Shown: positions 18,538-27,896, counted from the stretch's first letter. The stretch: 64,000 nt of DNA from Streptomyces sp. 35G-GA-8 (GCF_023534745.1 NZ_JAMHJQ010000021.1:56143-120142); one strand, 5' to 3'. The notes: generated by a model not told the origin, from the sequence alone. Translations and numbers: made by a program.

Positions 18538-18551
18538 GTAACAGGTGTTAC
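18538..18551. promoter_or_regulatory. Palindrome GTAACAGGTGTTAC-type element
   Basis: GTAACA-GG-TGTTAC is an inverted repeat with a 2-nt centre, and another GTGTTAC copy follows at about 18558. It lies in the same binding-protein/permease gap as the stem-loop. It could be an internal operator or part of a second RNA structure. This short stretch is noticeably less GC-rich than its surroundings. Confidence 0.5.
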
Positions 18552-18590
18552 TGAGTGTGTTACCGAATGTGCTGTGAGGGTCCCGCGGAC

Positions 18591-20351
18591 TTACTTGGAC
18601 GAGCCCATCAGCACGTAGTCGTACATACCGAGGTACGACTCGGCGACGGTGACGTTGGTCGCCGACTCCGGGCGGTAGAGCAGGTTCTTGCGGTAGAAGA
18701 GCGGAACCGCCGAGGCGTTCTCCATGACCAGCTTGTCGACCTCGCCCCACTTGTCACCGCGGGCGGTGGCGTCGAGGGTGCCGATACCGTCGGTCAGCGC
18801 CTTGTTGATCGTCGGGTCGTTCAGCTCCATCAGGTTCGTGCCACCGGACGGCTTGATGGCCGCGCCGTTCACGATCTGGTCGAGGAAGCCGTACCCGGTC
18901 GGCCAGTCGGCGCCCCACGCCATCATCATCAGACCGGCGTTGTTGTCGTGGACCCACTTCGGGGAGCCCGCGAAGTCCGTGAAGTACTTGTCGGCCGGGA
19001 ACTGCTTGATGTCCGCGGTGATGCCGATCGCCTTCAGGCTCTGCTGGATCTGCGTCGCGGCCAGGACCTCGTCGGGACGGTCGGAACGCGCCGTCAGCGA
19101 GGTCTTGAAGCCGTTCGGCTGACCGCACTTGGTGAGCGCTTCCTTGGCCTTGGCGGCGTCACCCTTGTTGCCCGGGGTCGGGTACAGGTCGAACTTCTTG
19201 TACCCGGCGACCGACGGCGGGATCATCGTGGAGGCGGGCTCGCCCTTGACCGCACCGCCGATGGAGTCGACCACACCGGCCTTGTTCACCGCGTACTGCA
19301 CGGCCTTGCGGCAGTCGATGTTGTCGAACGGCTTCACGTTGACGTTCATCGCCAGGTACTGGAGCGCGCCCGCGTAGGGGTTGTCCGTCTTGGCCTTCTC
19401 GTCGGCCTTGACGAGCACCTTCGGCTGCGTCTTGGACTGGAGCCCGGTGCCGCCGATGTCCGCGGTGATCGAGTCGCTGAGCAGGTGCTCGTCGATCGTC
19501 GAGGCGTTGACGTTGAACTTCAGCTCGATCTTGTCCGGCAGCGCCTTGCGGATCGGGTCGGACGCCGGGTCCCACTCGGGGTTGCGGGAGAGCGTCGCGC
19601 CGCGGCTCTCGCTGTACGAGTCGAACTTGTACGGGCCCGAGGACACGATGTTCTGGACGTACTCGGCGCCCTTGTCGGCCTTCTGCGGGACCGGGGCCGT
19701 CTGCGAGAACGCGGCCAGGTAGTCCATGTCCGCGAACGGCTTGTTCAGCTTGAAGGTGATCGTGTACTTGTCCGGCGTCTCGATGGACTTGAGACCCTCG
19801 GGGGACTTGTCCTTGTACGGACCCTTGTACTTCTCGCCACCCTCCAGGTACGACTTGAAGTACGTCGGACCGTTGGAGAGGGCCTCGGGCGCGAAGTTGG
19901 AGCGCTCGATGGCGTACTTGACGTCCGCGGAGGTGACCTCGGTGCCGTCCTGGAACTTGACGCCCTTGCGCAGCGTGTAGGTCCAGGTCTTGGCGTCGGG
20001 GCTGCCCTTGCCGAGCGAGGTCGCCAGGTCGGGAACGACCTGGAGGCCCTCCTTGCCGGCGGCCGGCTTGAACGTCACCAGGGAACGGCCGTACAGGCGG
20101 GAGAAGTTCTGCACCCAGCCGTAGTACGTGTTGCCCGGGTCCAGGGAGTCCGGGCCACTGGAGTGCTCGTACGTGACCGTTCCCCCCTTCTTGGTGCTGG
20201 CGTTGACGATGCTGCTCAGTCCGGCATCGGCCTTCGCGCTGCCGCCCCCACTGCCGTCCTTGTCCTTGCTGTCACCGCTGCCGCAGGCGGTCGCACCGAG
20301 CGCCAACGCCAGCGTGACGGCTATGGCCGATGCTGTCTTTCTGCTGTTCAC
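18591..20351 (-). CDS. Oligopeptide-binding lipoprotein (SBP_bac_5 family)
   Basis: A 586-residue extracytoplasmic solute-binding protein of family 5. The N-terminus has a lipoprotein signal peptide ending in the lipobox LGATAC, followed by a Gly/Ser/Lys/Asp-rich tether. Typical family segments are VTYEHSSGPDSLDPGNTYY, WTYTLRKGVKFQDGTEVTS and SSGPYKFDSY. It captures peptides for the permease pair encoded on either side. The GTG start at 20351 is 42 bp after the OppC-like stop. Ligand specificity is not readable; BldK-type signalling peptides or general oligopeptides are both possible. Confidence 0.95.
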   Translation of the reverse strand: MNSRKTASAIAVTLALALGATACGSGDSKDKDGSGGGSAKADAGLSSIVNASTKKGGTVTYEHSSGPDSLDPGNTYYGWVQNFSRLYGRSLVTFKPAAGKEGLQVVPDLATSLGKGSPDAKTWTYTLRKGVKFQDGTEVTSADVKYAIERSNFAPEALSNGPTYFKSYLEGGEKYKGPYKDKSPEGLKSIETPDKYTITFKLNKPFADMDYLAAFSQTAPVPQKADKGAEYVQNIVSSGPYKFDSYSESRGATLSRNPEWDPASDPIRKALPDKIELKFNVNASTIDEHLLSDSITADIGGTGLQSKTQPKVLVKADEKAKTDNPYAGALQYLAMNVNVKPFDNIDCRKAVQYAVNKAGVVDSIGGAVKGEPASTMIPPSVAGYKKFDLYPTPGNKGDAAKAKEALTKCGQPNGFKTSLTARSDRPDEVLAATQIQQSLKAIGITADIKQFPADKYFTDFAGSPKWVHDNNAGLMMMAWGADWPTGYGFLDQIVNGAAIKPSGGTNLMELNDPTINKALTDGIGTLDATARGDKWGEVDKLVMENASAVPLFYRKNLLYRPESATNVTVAESYLGMYDYVLMGSSK

Positions 20352-20393
20352 CTGAGGAAAGCCCCCTCGATCGATGGTGCGGCGAGGCCGCGA

Positions 20394-21392
20394 TTATTTG
20401 CCACGGGGGTCGAGTGCGTCACGCAGCCCGTCCCCCAGCAGATTGAAGGCCAGCACGGTGATGAAGATCGCCATGCCGGGAATGATCATGAACATCGGGT
20501 CGACCTGGTACAGATCGACCGCGGTGGACAGCATGCCGCCCCATGAGGACTGCGGCGGGGCGATACCGACGCCGAGGAAGCTCAGGGAAGCCTCGAAGAG
20601 GATGTTGGTGGGGATCAGCAGCGTCGAGTAGACCAGGATCGGCGCGATCAGGTTGGGCAGCAGCTCACGGAAGAGGATGAACGGGCCGCGCGCGCCGAGC
20701 GATCTGGCCGCCTCCACGAACTCCCGCTCCCGGAGGCTGAGTGTCTGCGCGCGCACGATCCGGCCGATGTACGGCCAGCTGAAGAAGCCGATGACGAAGA
20801 TCAGTACGGCGATGCGCAGCGAGAGCCCTTCGAGCCCGAACACGCTGCCCTGGAGCGACGCGGAGATGGAGATCGCGAAGAGGAGCAGCGGGAAGGCGAG
20901 GAAGGTGTCCATCATGCGGCTGATCGCGCTGTCGACCCAGCCGCCGTAGAAGCCCGCCACGACGCCCATCACGACACCGATGACGACGGAGAGCAGCGTG
21001 GACCCGGCCGCGACGACCAGGGAGACCCAGGAGCCCTCGATGATGCGGGCCAGGATGTCCCGGCCCGTCTGCGGTTCGACACCCAGGGGGTGATCCCAGC
21101 TGATGCCGCCGAAGCTGCCCTTGGGCGCGAGCAGCGTGGGATCGACGAGGTCCTGGTTGAAGGCGTTGGGGTCGAGACCGAAGACCGACTGGAGCGGTTT
21201 GGAGAGTACGGCGACAAGGACGAGCAGGATCACGATGACGCCGCCCGCCATGGCGACCTTGTCCCGCTTGAAACGCGTCCACGCGATCCGGCCGAGCGAA
21301 CGGCCCTCGATCTGCTTGCCCCCGGCGCCTTCCAGCACCGCTTCCGGCTGCGCTTGCGCCGCCGACCCGGTGGTCTCGATAGGTGCCGTCAT
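20394..21392 (-). CDS. Oligopeptide ABC transporter permease, OppC/DppC-like
   Basis: A 332-residue permease and the first gene of the leftward operon. A cytoplasmic N-terminal tail (about 50 residues, OppC_N region) precedes the first helix GGVIVILLVLVAVLSK. The EAA loop is near FVEAARSLGARGPFILFRELL, and the family ending LGDGLRDALDPR is present. ATG 21392 is chosen because upstream in-frame sequence is not conserved. Leading with OppC before the binding protein differs from the common A-B-C-D-F order, and the partner OppB follows the binding-protein gene. Confidence 0.93.
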   Translation of the reverse strand: MTAPIETTGSAAQAQPEAVLEGAGGKQIEGRSLGRIAWTRFKRDKVAMAGGVIVILLVLVAVLSKPLQSVFGLDPNAFNQDLVDPTLLAPKGSFGGISWDHPLGVEPQTGRDILARIIEGSWVSLVVAAGSTLLSVVIGVVMGVVAGFYGGWVDSAISRMMDTFLAFPLLLFAISISASLQGSVFGLEGLSLRIAVLIFVIGFFSWPYIGRIVRAQTLSLREREFVEAARSLGARGPFILFRELLPNLIAPILVYSTLLIPTNILFEASLSFLGVGIAPPQSSWGGMLSTAVDLYQVDPMFMIIPGMAIFITVLAFNLLGDGLRDALDPRGK

Positions 21393-21774
21393 TGCGCTGG
21401 AGACCCCTCTCGGCCGACGGTGGCCGGCCCATGACCGCCGCTGTAGCGGCACTTTCACTTCACATGTCGCATGGTGGTCCCCCGGAAAATGTGGGGGGAA
21501 CTGCTTTCTGTCAGCGCATCGCACACTAGGCCGACTCCACCTGCTGCACGGAGTCTTCAGTCCTTTCGCGATCACCCGCCAGCCCTCACGGGGAATGTTT
21601 GCTCAACCGTGATGCGATCCGAGGGTTACCGTTATCCGGACGTTGTGATCTTCTCAGCGGACCATCTCGGTCACTATTCCCTCAGATCGGACATGGCGCC
21701 CAACTTCCCCCACGAGGGAGGAAACCGGTGCGTGCGCGCCTCGCCGCACGGCGCCGTACCGCGCGCGGTGCCGC
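21393..21774. other. Promoter/leader region of the oligopeptide transporter operon
   Basis: The 382-bp gap has no convincing gene. It should hold the promoter of the leftward operon. Three inverted repeats are visible: GCCGCT-n2-AGCGGC (21437-21450), a CCCCC/GGGGG hairpin at about 21479-21498, and GACTCC-n11-GGAGTC (21533-21555). None matches a regulator I can name. The 21600-21700 part is moderately AT-richer than the coding sequence, as expected for promoter DNA. Confidence 0.5.
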
Positions 21775-22560
21775 TCAGTATGCGCGGGTGGCCGGCGGCG
21801 GGTAGCCGTAACCCGGAGACGGCGCGGGCGCGGCATGCGCCTCGCGGTCGTAGAAGGGCCTGGTGTTGGCGCGCAGCCACATCGTGACCGGGTCGTACTC
21901 GTCGGACATCGCGACGGTCGAGACCGGCAGCCCGTCCGGGACCGCGGCGATCGACTGCCCCATCATCGTGCGTACGGAGTCGACGGAGGCCGGGCCCGTG
22001 TCGTACAGGTCGAGGCCGATCGCGAGATACGGGGCGCCGAGGGCCGGCTGCACCCAGGCACGGCGCAGGGAGCGCACGGCGGGCGTGCGATGCGCGTTCT
22101 GGGTCAGCTGGGCGTAGAACTGCGGGAGTTCGATGGCGGGCTCGGAGAGCCTGAGCGGTCCCGCGGGCATCCGGTCGAGACCGGTGGCGATCCGGCGCAG
22201 ATCGAGCCAGGGGATGCCGACACCGCCGCCGGGGGCGTGCGGATTGAGCCAGATCCCCCAGCGGTCCGGGTAGAGGGCGCGGGCGATGTCGCGTCCCGAG
22301 ACCACTTCGTGGGCCCGTGTCCAACCGCTGACCGCCAGCTCCTGGGCGGAGGTGACGCACGGGGCGTACCCCAGGCCGTCGATCTCCATGTTGCCGTACT
22401 GGGCTTCGGGCGATCCGGCGCGGCCGTGCCAGAGCAGCATCCAGACACTGTCGTCGGCGAGCGCCTGGAGCAGCGCCTCGTACGCGTCGTAACGTCCAGG
22501 CGTCACCTGGCGCAGCATGTGCTCGACCTGCCCGGCCGCCGCGGTGCCTGACGCGCTCAC
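21775..22560 (-). CDS. SseB-family protein (enhanced serine sensitivity B-like)
   Basis: A 261-residue cytoplasmic protein with an SseB N-terminal-like and C-terminal arrangement. Recognisable segments are DDSVWMLLWHGR, VSGRDIARALYPD and WGIWLNPHAPGGGVGIPW, in which a strand-turn with LNPHAPGG resembles the LAVNPGSP of other SseB proteins. The C-terminal part has VQPALGAPYLAIGLDLYD. The biochemical function of SseB is unknown; the name comes from E. coli serine sensitivity. GTG 22560 overlaps the stop of the 43-codon ORF. A second SseB-like gene lies 264 bp upstream and the glycine/serine catabolic operon 2.3 kb away. Confidence 0.82.
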   Translation of the reverse strand: MSASGTAAAGQVEHMLRQVTPGRYDAYEALLQALADDSVWMLLWHGRAGSPEAQYGNMEIDGLGYAPCVTSAQELAVSGWTRAHEVVSGRDIARALYPDRWGIWLNPHAPGGGVGIPWLDLRRIATGLDRMPAGPLRLSEPAIELPQFYAQLTQNAHRTPAVRSLRRAWVQPALGAPYLAIGLDLYDTGPASVDSVRTMMGQSIAAVPDGLPVSTVAMSDEYDPVTMWLRANTRPFYDREAHAAPAPSPGYGYPPPATRAY

Positions 22561-22688
22561 TCTGGGTCCCGCCCCTCTTCGATCCACCACTCGTCCAGCC
22601 CCCCGAAGTCCGCGCGTCCGCGGGCGCCCGGCACGGTCCGCCGCGGGAAGGGCGACCCGCCGGGCACACGGTGCGGCGGCCCAGCCAT
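22557..22688 (-). CDS. 43-residue coupled small protein (hypothetical)
   Basis: A short reading frame missed by length filters. ATG 22688 begins MAGPPHRVPGGSPF, and the frame ends in GLDEWWIEEGRDPE. The stop TGA overlaps the GTG of the SseB-like gene (GTGA), a strong sign of translational coupling. The N-terminal half is Pro/Gly/Arg-rich and the last 15 residues are acidic with two Trp, which looks like a folded or binding motif. The codons keep G/C in most third positions. It may be a small partner of SseB or simply a coupling leader. Function is unknown. Confidence 0.6.
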   Translation of the reverse strand: MAGPPHRVPGGSPFPRRTVPGARGRADFGGLDEWWIEEGRDPE

Positions 22689-22726
22689 CAAACCAGCTTA
22701 GAGGGGCTTCCTGACACAGACTTGAC

Positions 22727-22766
22727 GACCGGCGCGCCCGCCATGGGGGCGCGGGCATGGCCGGTC
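22727..22766. terminator. Putative hairpin terminator between SseB-like genes
   Basis: GACCGG and CCGGTC flank an inner CGCGCCC/GGGGCGCG stem with a small internal bulge. It is placed downstream of the leftward gene at 22824 and upstream of the 43-codon ORF. It could end the first transcript, or be read through. Pairing is imperfect, so confidence is modest. Confidence 0.45.
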
Positions 22767-22823
22767 TCTTTCCCTGTCCGCCCGTGGTTGTCGGCTCGTA
22801 CCGACTGCCCGTTCCGCGCGCGA

Positions 22824-23564
22824 CTATGCGTGGGCGCGCTGATAGAACGGCCGCACCTTCTCCAGCAGCCAGTCGGCGACGGGGTCCTGGGCCACGTCCA
22901 GCAGGACGAGATTGACGGGCCAGCCCACCGCGACCCGGCCCAGCGCCCGGCCGAGCGCGTCCATGGGGGCGTTACGGTCCCCGGCCTCCCAGGAGGAGAG
23001 CTGGACACCGATGAACAGCGCGGGGGGATCGCCCTCGACGCTGGCGAGCGCGCGGCGGGCCGAGAGCACCACGCCGGAGGCCTCGAACTCGGCCCCGGCG
23101 GCGGAGAGGAACTCGACCGGATCCTCCTGCCAGTCCGGCTGGAAGAGCCGGACCCGGCCTCCGCTCGCCGGGCCGTCGAGCGGCGTACGCCCCACCCGGC
23201 ACAGCTCGGCGACGGCCGGCGGCGGCAGCGGCATCCCCACGACACCGCCCGGGTTCACCGCGATACCGAGTTGCGGAGGCAGCCCCCGGGCGAAGTCACG
23301 GGCGGGGGCGACGGTGAAGGCCATATGGGATCCGACGCACTGGAGGAACTGTTGCTCGGAGCTGAAGACCGGGACATAGGGGATGCCCTCTATCTCCAGC
23401 GTCGGCAGATCGAGGTCGGGGCTGTCGGGGCCGCCGCCCTGGGGCAGTGGCACCCAGACCTCACTGCGTCCCAGGACCTCGACCAGCCGTCCGCCCGCCG
23501 CGTCGGCGCCGAGCGAGGCCATGAGCACCTCTTCCAGCTCGTTGCCCGGCCATGCTGTGTTCAC
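22824..23564 (-). CDS. SseB-family protein, second paralogue
   Basis: A 246-residue protein with the SseB layout: N-terminal SSEQQFLQCVGSHMAFTVAPARDFARGLP and LGIAVNPGGVVGMPLP form the SseB fold, and a C-terminal domain (FIGVQLSSWEAGDRNAPMDALGRALG) matches the SseB C-terminal region. The GTG at 23564 is preferred because a GGAGAG ribosome-binding site lies just upstream; an ATG at 23582 would add six residues and lacks a better site. It shares a strand and probably a function with the SseB protein at 21775. Confidence 0.82.
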   Translation of the reverse strand: MNTAWPGNELEEVLMASLGADAAGGRLVEVLGRSEVWVPLPQGGGPDSPDLDLPTLEIEGIPYVPVFSSEQQFLQCVGSHMAFTVAPARDFARGLPPQLGIAVNPGGVVGMPLPPPAVAELCRVGRTPLDGPASGGRVRLFQPDWQEDPVEFLSAAGAEFEASGVVLSARRALASVEGDPPALFIGVQLSSWEAGDRNAPMDALGRALGRVAVGWPVNLVLLDVAQDPVADWLLEKVRPFYQRAHA

Positions 23565-23740
23565 CGTGCTCTCCTTCGCCACCCTCGCCCCCGCGGCAGC
23601 ACCTTAAACCGAGGGCCGGTTCCCGCGCCGCCCCCGAACGGCTCCGTCCGGCCGGGCGATTGGGTCGGATGGCCGGATCCCGTCCGTGGCCCGGCGGGCG
23701 GGCGCGTGGGCGGGGTGGCGCGCATGAGCGGGGTGGTCGC

Positions 23741-24490
23741 TCACTCCGCCCGGGTGACCGGGAACGCGATCCGCTCCAGTGCCGCCGCCGCGCCCCGGTC
23801 GAGGAGGACCGCCGAGGCGCAGCCCCGGGGGAGGTGGCCTCTCTCGGCGTCGGCGAGCAGGCGGCGGACCGCGCGGCGGTGCCGGGCGAAGGCGTAACCG
23901 GACACGCCCCGGCCGCGCTCCCGCTGGCCCGCGCGCGCCACCTCGGGCGAGACGTCCAGCAGGACGAGATGGAGCCGGCGGCCACGCCTGCGGGCCTCAC
24001 GGGCCAGCCAGCGCCGTACCCACGTCTGCGTACCGCAGTCATGGACGACGACGCTCCCGCCGGAGCCGAGCGCGCGCCACAGGCCCGCGTAGTGCGCTAT
24101 CCGGACGAGCGGGCGGTAGACGGCGTAGGGCAGGGCGCCCGGCAGCCGGCGTGCCCAGCGGTCCCTGGTGTCCTGGGAGTCGATACCGGTGGCCTCGGCG
24201 GCCCGCCGGATCAAGGTCGATTTGCCGCTGCCGGGCAGCCCGGAGACGACCACCAGATCGCCTTCGGCGAACACCAGGCTCTTCGTGCCGCGCCCTCGCG
24301 CGCCGCCCGCCGGGGCGGGCCCCCGCTCCCGTAGATCGCGGACGACCCGCGCGAGGCGAGCCGCGCCGTCCCGGAGGGTGCCCTCCCGGACCGTGCCGTC
24401 CCGGGCGGGTGCGCCGGGCTGTGCGGCTGTGCCCGTCTGTGTGGGCACCCCCGCGGTCGTCGGGTACGTGTCGGACCCCTGCGACATCAT
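23741..24490 (-). CDS. P-loop ATP-binding protein (kinase/zeta-toxin-like fold)
   Basis: A 249-residue protein with a disordered Thr/Gly/Ala-rich head of about 65 residues and a P-loop NTPase domain. Walker A is VVVSGLPGSGKSTLIRRAA. A possible Walker B-like strand is LHLVLLDVSPEVAR, followed by an Arg-rich lid (RERGRGVSGYAFARHRRAVRR). This resembles small-molecule or adenylate-type kinases of the AAA_33 class. The substrate is unknown. It is divergent from the glycine operon and shares its upstream region. Confidence 0.72.
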   Translation of the reverse strand: MMSQGSDTYPTTAGVPTQTGTAAQPGAPARDGTVREGTLRDGAARLARVVRDLRERGPAPAGGARGRGTKSLVFAEGDLVVVSGLPGSGKSTLIRRAAEATGIDSQDTRDRWARRLPGALPYAVYRPLVRIAHYAGLWRALGSGGSVVVHDCGTQTWVRRWLAREARRRGRRLHLVLLDVSPEVARAGQRERGRGVSGYAFARHRRAVRRLLADAERGHLPRGCASAVLLDRGAAAALERIAFPVTRAE

Positions 24491-24667
24491 CGCCGTCCCC
24501 CTGTCAGCTCAGTCGGCCTGGCCCATGACCCTTGCCCAAGAAGTGTAAAGAAATGGTAATGCGCCACAAGCTTTTTGCGGGGGTCGGCGAGTTGCGGACC
24601 GGGCGTCCCGCTCGGCGGCGATGCGTGCGATGATGTGCCCGCCAACTCCATACCGGCCGTTTGAATC

Positions 24668-24877
24668 CGCGCGGGAGAGTCCCGGTCACCGTGTGCGCCG
24701 GGCGCCGAAGGAGCAAGTTCCTCCCTTGAATCTCTCAGGCCCCGTACCGCGTGGATGAGGCAGATCTGAAAAGCGGGCCGCAGCTCTGCGGCTCCACCCA
24801 AGGTGCAAGTCATGACCACTCTCTTTGATACGGGTGGCCGTGATGAACCTCTCAGGTTCCGATGACAGATGGGGAGG
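24668..24877 (+). ncRNA. Tandem glycine riboswitch
   Basis: Two consecutive glycine aptamers precede gcvT. The first shows the conserved core GCCGAAGGAGCAAG, then CCTTGAATCTCTCAGGC, and ends in CAGATCTGAAAAG. A short GC-rich linker hairpin is followed by the second aptamer with CACCCAAGGTGCAAG, GATGAACCTCTCAGGTTC and GACAGATGGGGAG. Known tandem glycine riboswitches turn on glycine-cleavage genes when glycine is high. The riboswitch ends about 36 nt before the gcvT ATG, so control could act on transcription or on translation. The exact mechanism is not resolved. Confidence 0.93.
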
Positions 24878-24912
24878 ATCGTCCTCGCCGTCATGCCCTG
24901 GGAGTCACACCG

Positions 24913-26106
24913 ATGAGCCATGTCCCCTCGAGCGGCACCAGCACGCCCGGCACCTCCGGCGCCCCCGCCACCGCCCCGGGCGCCCCTGGAGCCCCGCGTC
25001 TCACCGCCCTCGACGCCACGCACCGCGCGCTGGGCGCGACCATGACCGACTTCGCGGGCTGGGACATGCCGCTGCGGTACGCGAGCGAGCGCGACGAGCA
25101 CCAGGCCGTCCGCACCCGCGCGGGTCTGTTCGACCTCTCCCACATGGGTGAGATCACCGTCTCGGGACCGGCGGCCGGTGACCTCCTCGACTACGCGCTG
25201 GTCGGCAATATCGGCGCCGTCGCCGTGGGCCGCGCCCGCTACACCATGATCTGCCAGGAGGACGGCGGAATCCTGGACGACCTGATCGTCTACCGCCTCG
25301 GCGAGGACACCTTCATGGTCGTCGCCAACGCCTCCAACGCCCAGACCGTGCTGGACGCGCTGACCGCCCGCGCCGAGGGGTTCGACGCGGCCGTACGCGA
25401 CGACCGGGACGCGTACGCGCTGCTGGCGGTCCAGGGCCCCGAGTCCCCGGGCATCCTGAAGTCGCTGACCGACGCCGATCTGGACGGGCTCAAGTACTAC
25501 GCGGGCCTGCCCGGCACCGTCGCCGGTGTCCCCGCGCTGATCGCGCGTACCGGCTACACCGGCGAGGACGGCTTCGAGCTGTTCGTCGAGCCCCGGTACG
25601 CCGAGGGGCTGTGGCAGGCGCTGACCGAGGCCGGCGAGAGCGTCGGGCTGGTGCCCTGCGGGCTGTCCTGCCGCGACACCCTCCGTCTCGAGGCCGGCAT
25701 GCCGCTGTACGGGAACGAGCTGTCCACCGCGCTGACCCCGTTCGACGCCGGCCTCGGCCGGGTCGTGAAGTTCGAGAAGACCTCGAACGGCGGCGCCTTC
25801 GTCGGCCGCGAGGCCCTTCGGGCCGCCGCCGAGCGCGCCGCGTCCGCCCCGCCCCGCAAGCTCGTCGGCCTGATCGCCGAGGGCCGCCGGGTCCCGCGCG
25901 CCGGGTACCAGGTGGTCGCGGACGGCGCCGTCATCGGCGAGGTCACCTCGGGCGCCCCCTCCCCGACCCTGAGCAGGCCGATCGCCATGGCGTACGTGGA
26001 CGCCTCGCACGCCGCGCCCGGCACGGCGGGCGTCGGCGTCGACATCCGCGGCTCCCACGAGCCGTACGAGGTCGTGGCGCTGCCGTTCTACAAGCGCCAG
26101 AAGTGA
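24913..26106 (+). CDS. gcvT: Glycine cleavage system T protein (aminomethyltransferase)
   Basis: A 397-residue T protein that takes the aminomethyl group from lipoylated GcvH and gives methylene-tetrahydrofolate and ammonia. The folate-binding core [22 protein letters not shown] and [18 protein letters not shown] are intact. A Thr/Pro/Ala-rich head of about 30 residues precedes the domain. ATG 24913 is preferred because a GGGAG site lies about 10 nt upstream; an in-frame ATG at 24862 would overlap the riboswitch. Expression is expected to be glycine-induced. Confidence 0.95.
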   Translation: MSHVPSSGTSTPGTSGAPATAPGAPGAPRLTALDATHRALGATMTDFAGWDMPLRYASERDEHQAVRTRAGLFDLSHMGEITVSGPAAGDLLDYALVGNIGAVAVGRARYTMICQEDGGILDDLIVYRLGEDTFMVVANASNAQTVLDALTARAEGFDAAVRDDRDAYALLAVQGPESPGILKSLTDADLDGLKYYAGLPGTVAGVPALIARTGYTGEDGFELFVEPRYAEGLWQALTEAGESVGLVPCGLSCRDTLRLEAGMPLYGNELSTALTPFDAGLGRVVKFEKTSNGGAFVGREALRAAAERAASAPPRKLVGLIAEGRRVPRAGYQVVADGAVIGEVTSGAPSPTLSRPIAMAYVDASHAAPGTAGVGVDIRGSHEPYEVVALPFYKRQK

Positions 26107-26212
26107 TACGGACGTCAGCACACCCCTCGGTCGTGTCCGCGACCCGGGCGCCGTCTCGGTCCGTAAGACAGCTGTTCCGCACCACACCCCCGCGTACAGG
26201 AGAATTCAGATC

Positions 26213-26590
26213 ATGAGCAACCCCCAGCAGCTGCGCTACAGCAAGGAGCACGAGTGGCTGACGGCCACCGAGGACGGTGTGTCGACGGTCGGCATCACGG
26301 AGTACGCGGCGAACGCCCTCGGCGATGTCGTGTACGCCCAGCTTCCTGAGGTCGGTGAGACGGTGACCGCGGGCGAGACCTGCGGGGAGCTGGAGTCCAC
26401 CAAGTCCGTCAGCGATCTGTACGCCCCGGTGACCGGCGAGGTCACCGAGCGGAACCAGGACGTCGTGGACGACCCCTCACTGGTGAACTCCGCCCCGTTC
26501 GAGGGCGGCTGGCTGTTCAAGGTACGTGTCACGCAGGAGCCCGACGACCTGCTCACCGCCGATGAGTACACAGAGTTTTCCGGCAACTGA
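26213..26590 (+). CDS. gcvH: Glycine cleavage system H protein
   Basis: A 125-residue lipoyl carrier protein that shuttles the aminomethyl group between the P, T and L proteins. The lipoylated Lys is in [14 protein letters not shown] at about residue 64. The opening [10 protein letters not shown] is typical. An ACAGGAG site precedes ATG 26213. The 106-bp gap after gcvT contains no strong hairpin, so the two are likely cotranscribed. No gcvP or lpd is found in the window, so the P protein must lie elsewhere. Confidence 0.96.
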   Translation: MSNPQQLRYSKEHEWLTATEDGVSTVGITEYAANALGDVVYAQLPEVGETVTAGETCGELESTKSVSDLYAPVTGEVTERNQDVVDDPSLVNSAPFEGGWLFKVRVTQEPDDLLTADEYTEFSGN

Positions 26591-26606
26591 GACCCCAGGG
26601 ACCGTG

Positions 26607-27875
26607 ATGTCTTCGAAGTCGCTTCTGAACGCCTCGCTCCATGAGCTCGACCCCGACGTCGCCGCCGCTGTCGACGCCGAACTCCACCGCCAGCAGTCCA
26701 CGCTCGAAATGATCGCCTCGGAGAACTTCGCTCCGGTCGCGGTCATGGAGGCGCAGGGCTCCGTGCTGACGAACAAGTACGCCGAGGGCTACCCCGGCCG
26801 CCGCTACTACGGCGGCTGTGAGCATGTCGATGTGATCGAGCAGATCGCCATCGACCGGGTGAAGGCGCTCTTCGGCGCCGAGCACGCGAACGTACAGCCG
26901 CACTCCGGCGCCCAGGCGAACGCGGCGGCGATGTTCGCGCTGCTCTCCCCCGGCGACACGATCATGGGTCTGAACCTCGCGCACGGCGGGCACCTCACCC
27001 ACGGCATGAAGATCAACTTCTCCGGCAAGCTCTACAACGTCGTCGCGTACCACGTCGACGACAAGACCGGCCAGGTCGACATGGCCGAGGTCGAGCGGCT
27101 GGCCAAGGAGTCCCGTCCGAAGCTGATCGTGGCCGGCTGGTCGGCGTACCCCCGCCGGCTGGACTTCGCGGCCTTCCGCCGGATCGCGGACGAGGTCGGC
27201 GCGTATCTGATGGTGGACATGGCGCACTTCGCCGGGCTGGTCGCCGCGGGCCTGCACCCCAACCCGGTGCCGCACGCGCATGTCGTCACGACCACCACGC
27301 ACAAGACCCTCGGCGGTCCGCGCGGCGGTGTGATCCTCTCCACCAAGGAGCTGGCGAAGAAGATCAACTCCGCGGTCTTCCCCGGCCAGCAGGGCGGCCC
27401 GCTGGAGCATGTCATCGCGGGCAAGGCGGTCTCCTTCAAGGTGGCGGCCACGGACGAGTTCAAGGAGCGCCAGCAGCGCACCCTGGACGGCGCCCGGATC
27501 CTCGCCGAGCGGCTGGGCCGGCCGGACGTCACCGAGGTGGGCGTCTCCGTGCTCTCCGGCGGTACGGACGTGCACCTCGTGCTCGTCGATCTGCGTGACT
27601 CGGAGCTGGACGGCCAACAGGCCGAGGACCGGCTCCATGAGATCGGCATCACCGTCAACCGCAACGCCGTCCCGAACGACCCGCGCCCCCCGATGGTCAC
27701 CTCGGGCCTGCGGATCGGTACGCCCGCGCTCGCCACCCGCGGCTTCACCACCGAGGACTTCACCGAGGTCGCCGAGATCATCGCGGCGGCCCTGAAGCCC
27801 TCCTTCGACCGCGAGGCGCTGGCCGGCCGGGTCACCGCGCTCGCCGAGAAGCACCCGCTGTACCCGGGCCTGTAG
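26607..27875 (+). CDS. glyA: Serine hydroxymethyltransferase
   Basis: A 422-residue PLP enzyme that interconverts serine and glycine with tetrahydrofolate. The N-terminal motif [10 protein letters not shown], the GGCEHVD segment and the PLP lysine in [14 protein letters not shown] are conserved. It starts only 16 bp after gcvH. A GTG one codon upstream is an alternative start. It completes the glycine-to-serine step that links the glycine cleavage system with serine deamination next door. Confidence 0.97.
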   Translation: MSSKSLLNASLHELDPDVAAAVDAELHRQQSTLEMIASENFAPVAVMEAQGSVLTNKYAEGYPGRRYYGGCEHVDVIEQIAIDRVKALFGAEHANVQPHSGAQANAAAMFALLSPGDTIMGLNLAHGGHLTHGMKINFSGKLYNVVAYHVDDKTGQVDMAEVERLAKESRPKLIVAGWSAYPRRLDFAAFRRIADEVGAYLMVDMAHFAGLVAAGLHPNPVPHAHVVTTTTHKTLGGPRGGVILSTKELAKKINSAVFPGQQGGPLEHVIAGKAVSFKVAATDEFKERQQRTLDGARILAERLGRPDVTEVGVSVLSGGTDVHLVLVDLRDSELDGQQAEDRLHEIGITVNRNAVPNDPRPPMVTSGLRIGTPALATRGFTTEDFTEVAEIIAAALKPSFDREALAGRVTALAEKHPLYPGL

Positions 27876-27896
27876 CCATCCGTACGGCCTGAGTTA

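Noticed and set aside
18555-20546. Long forward frame opposite the oligopeptide-binding protein
   Set aside because: Low-complexity Val/Arg/Leu-rich peptide with no start signal; the reverse strand encodes a clear SBP_bac_5 lipoprotein.
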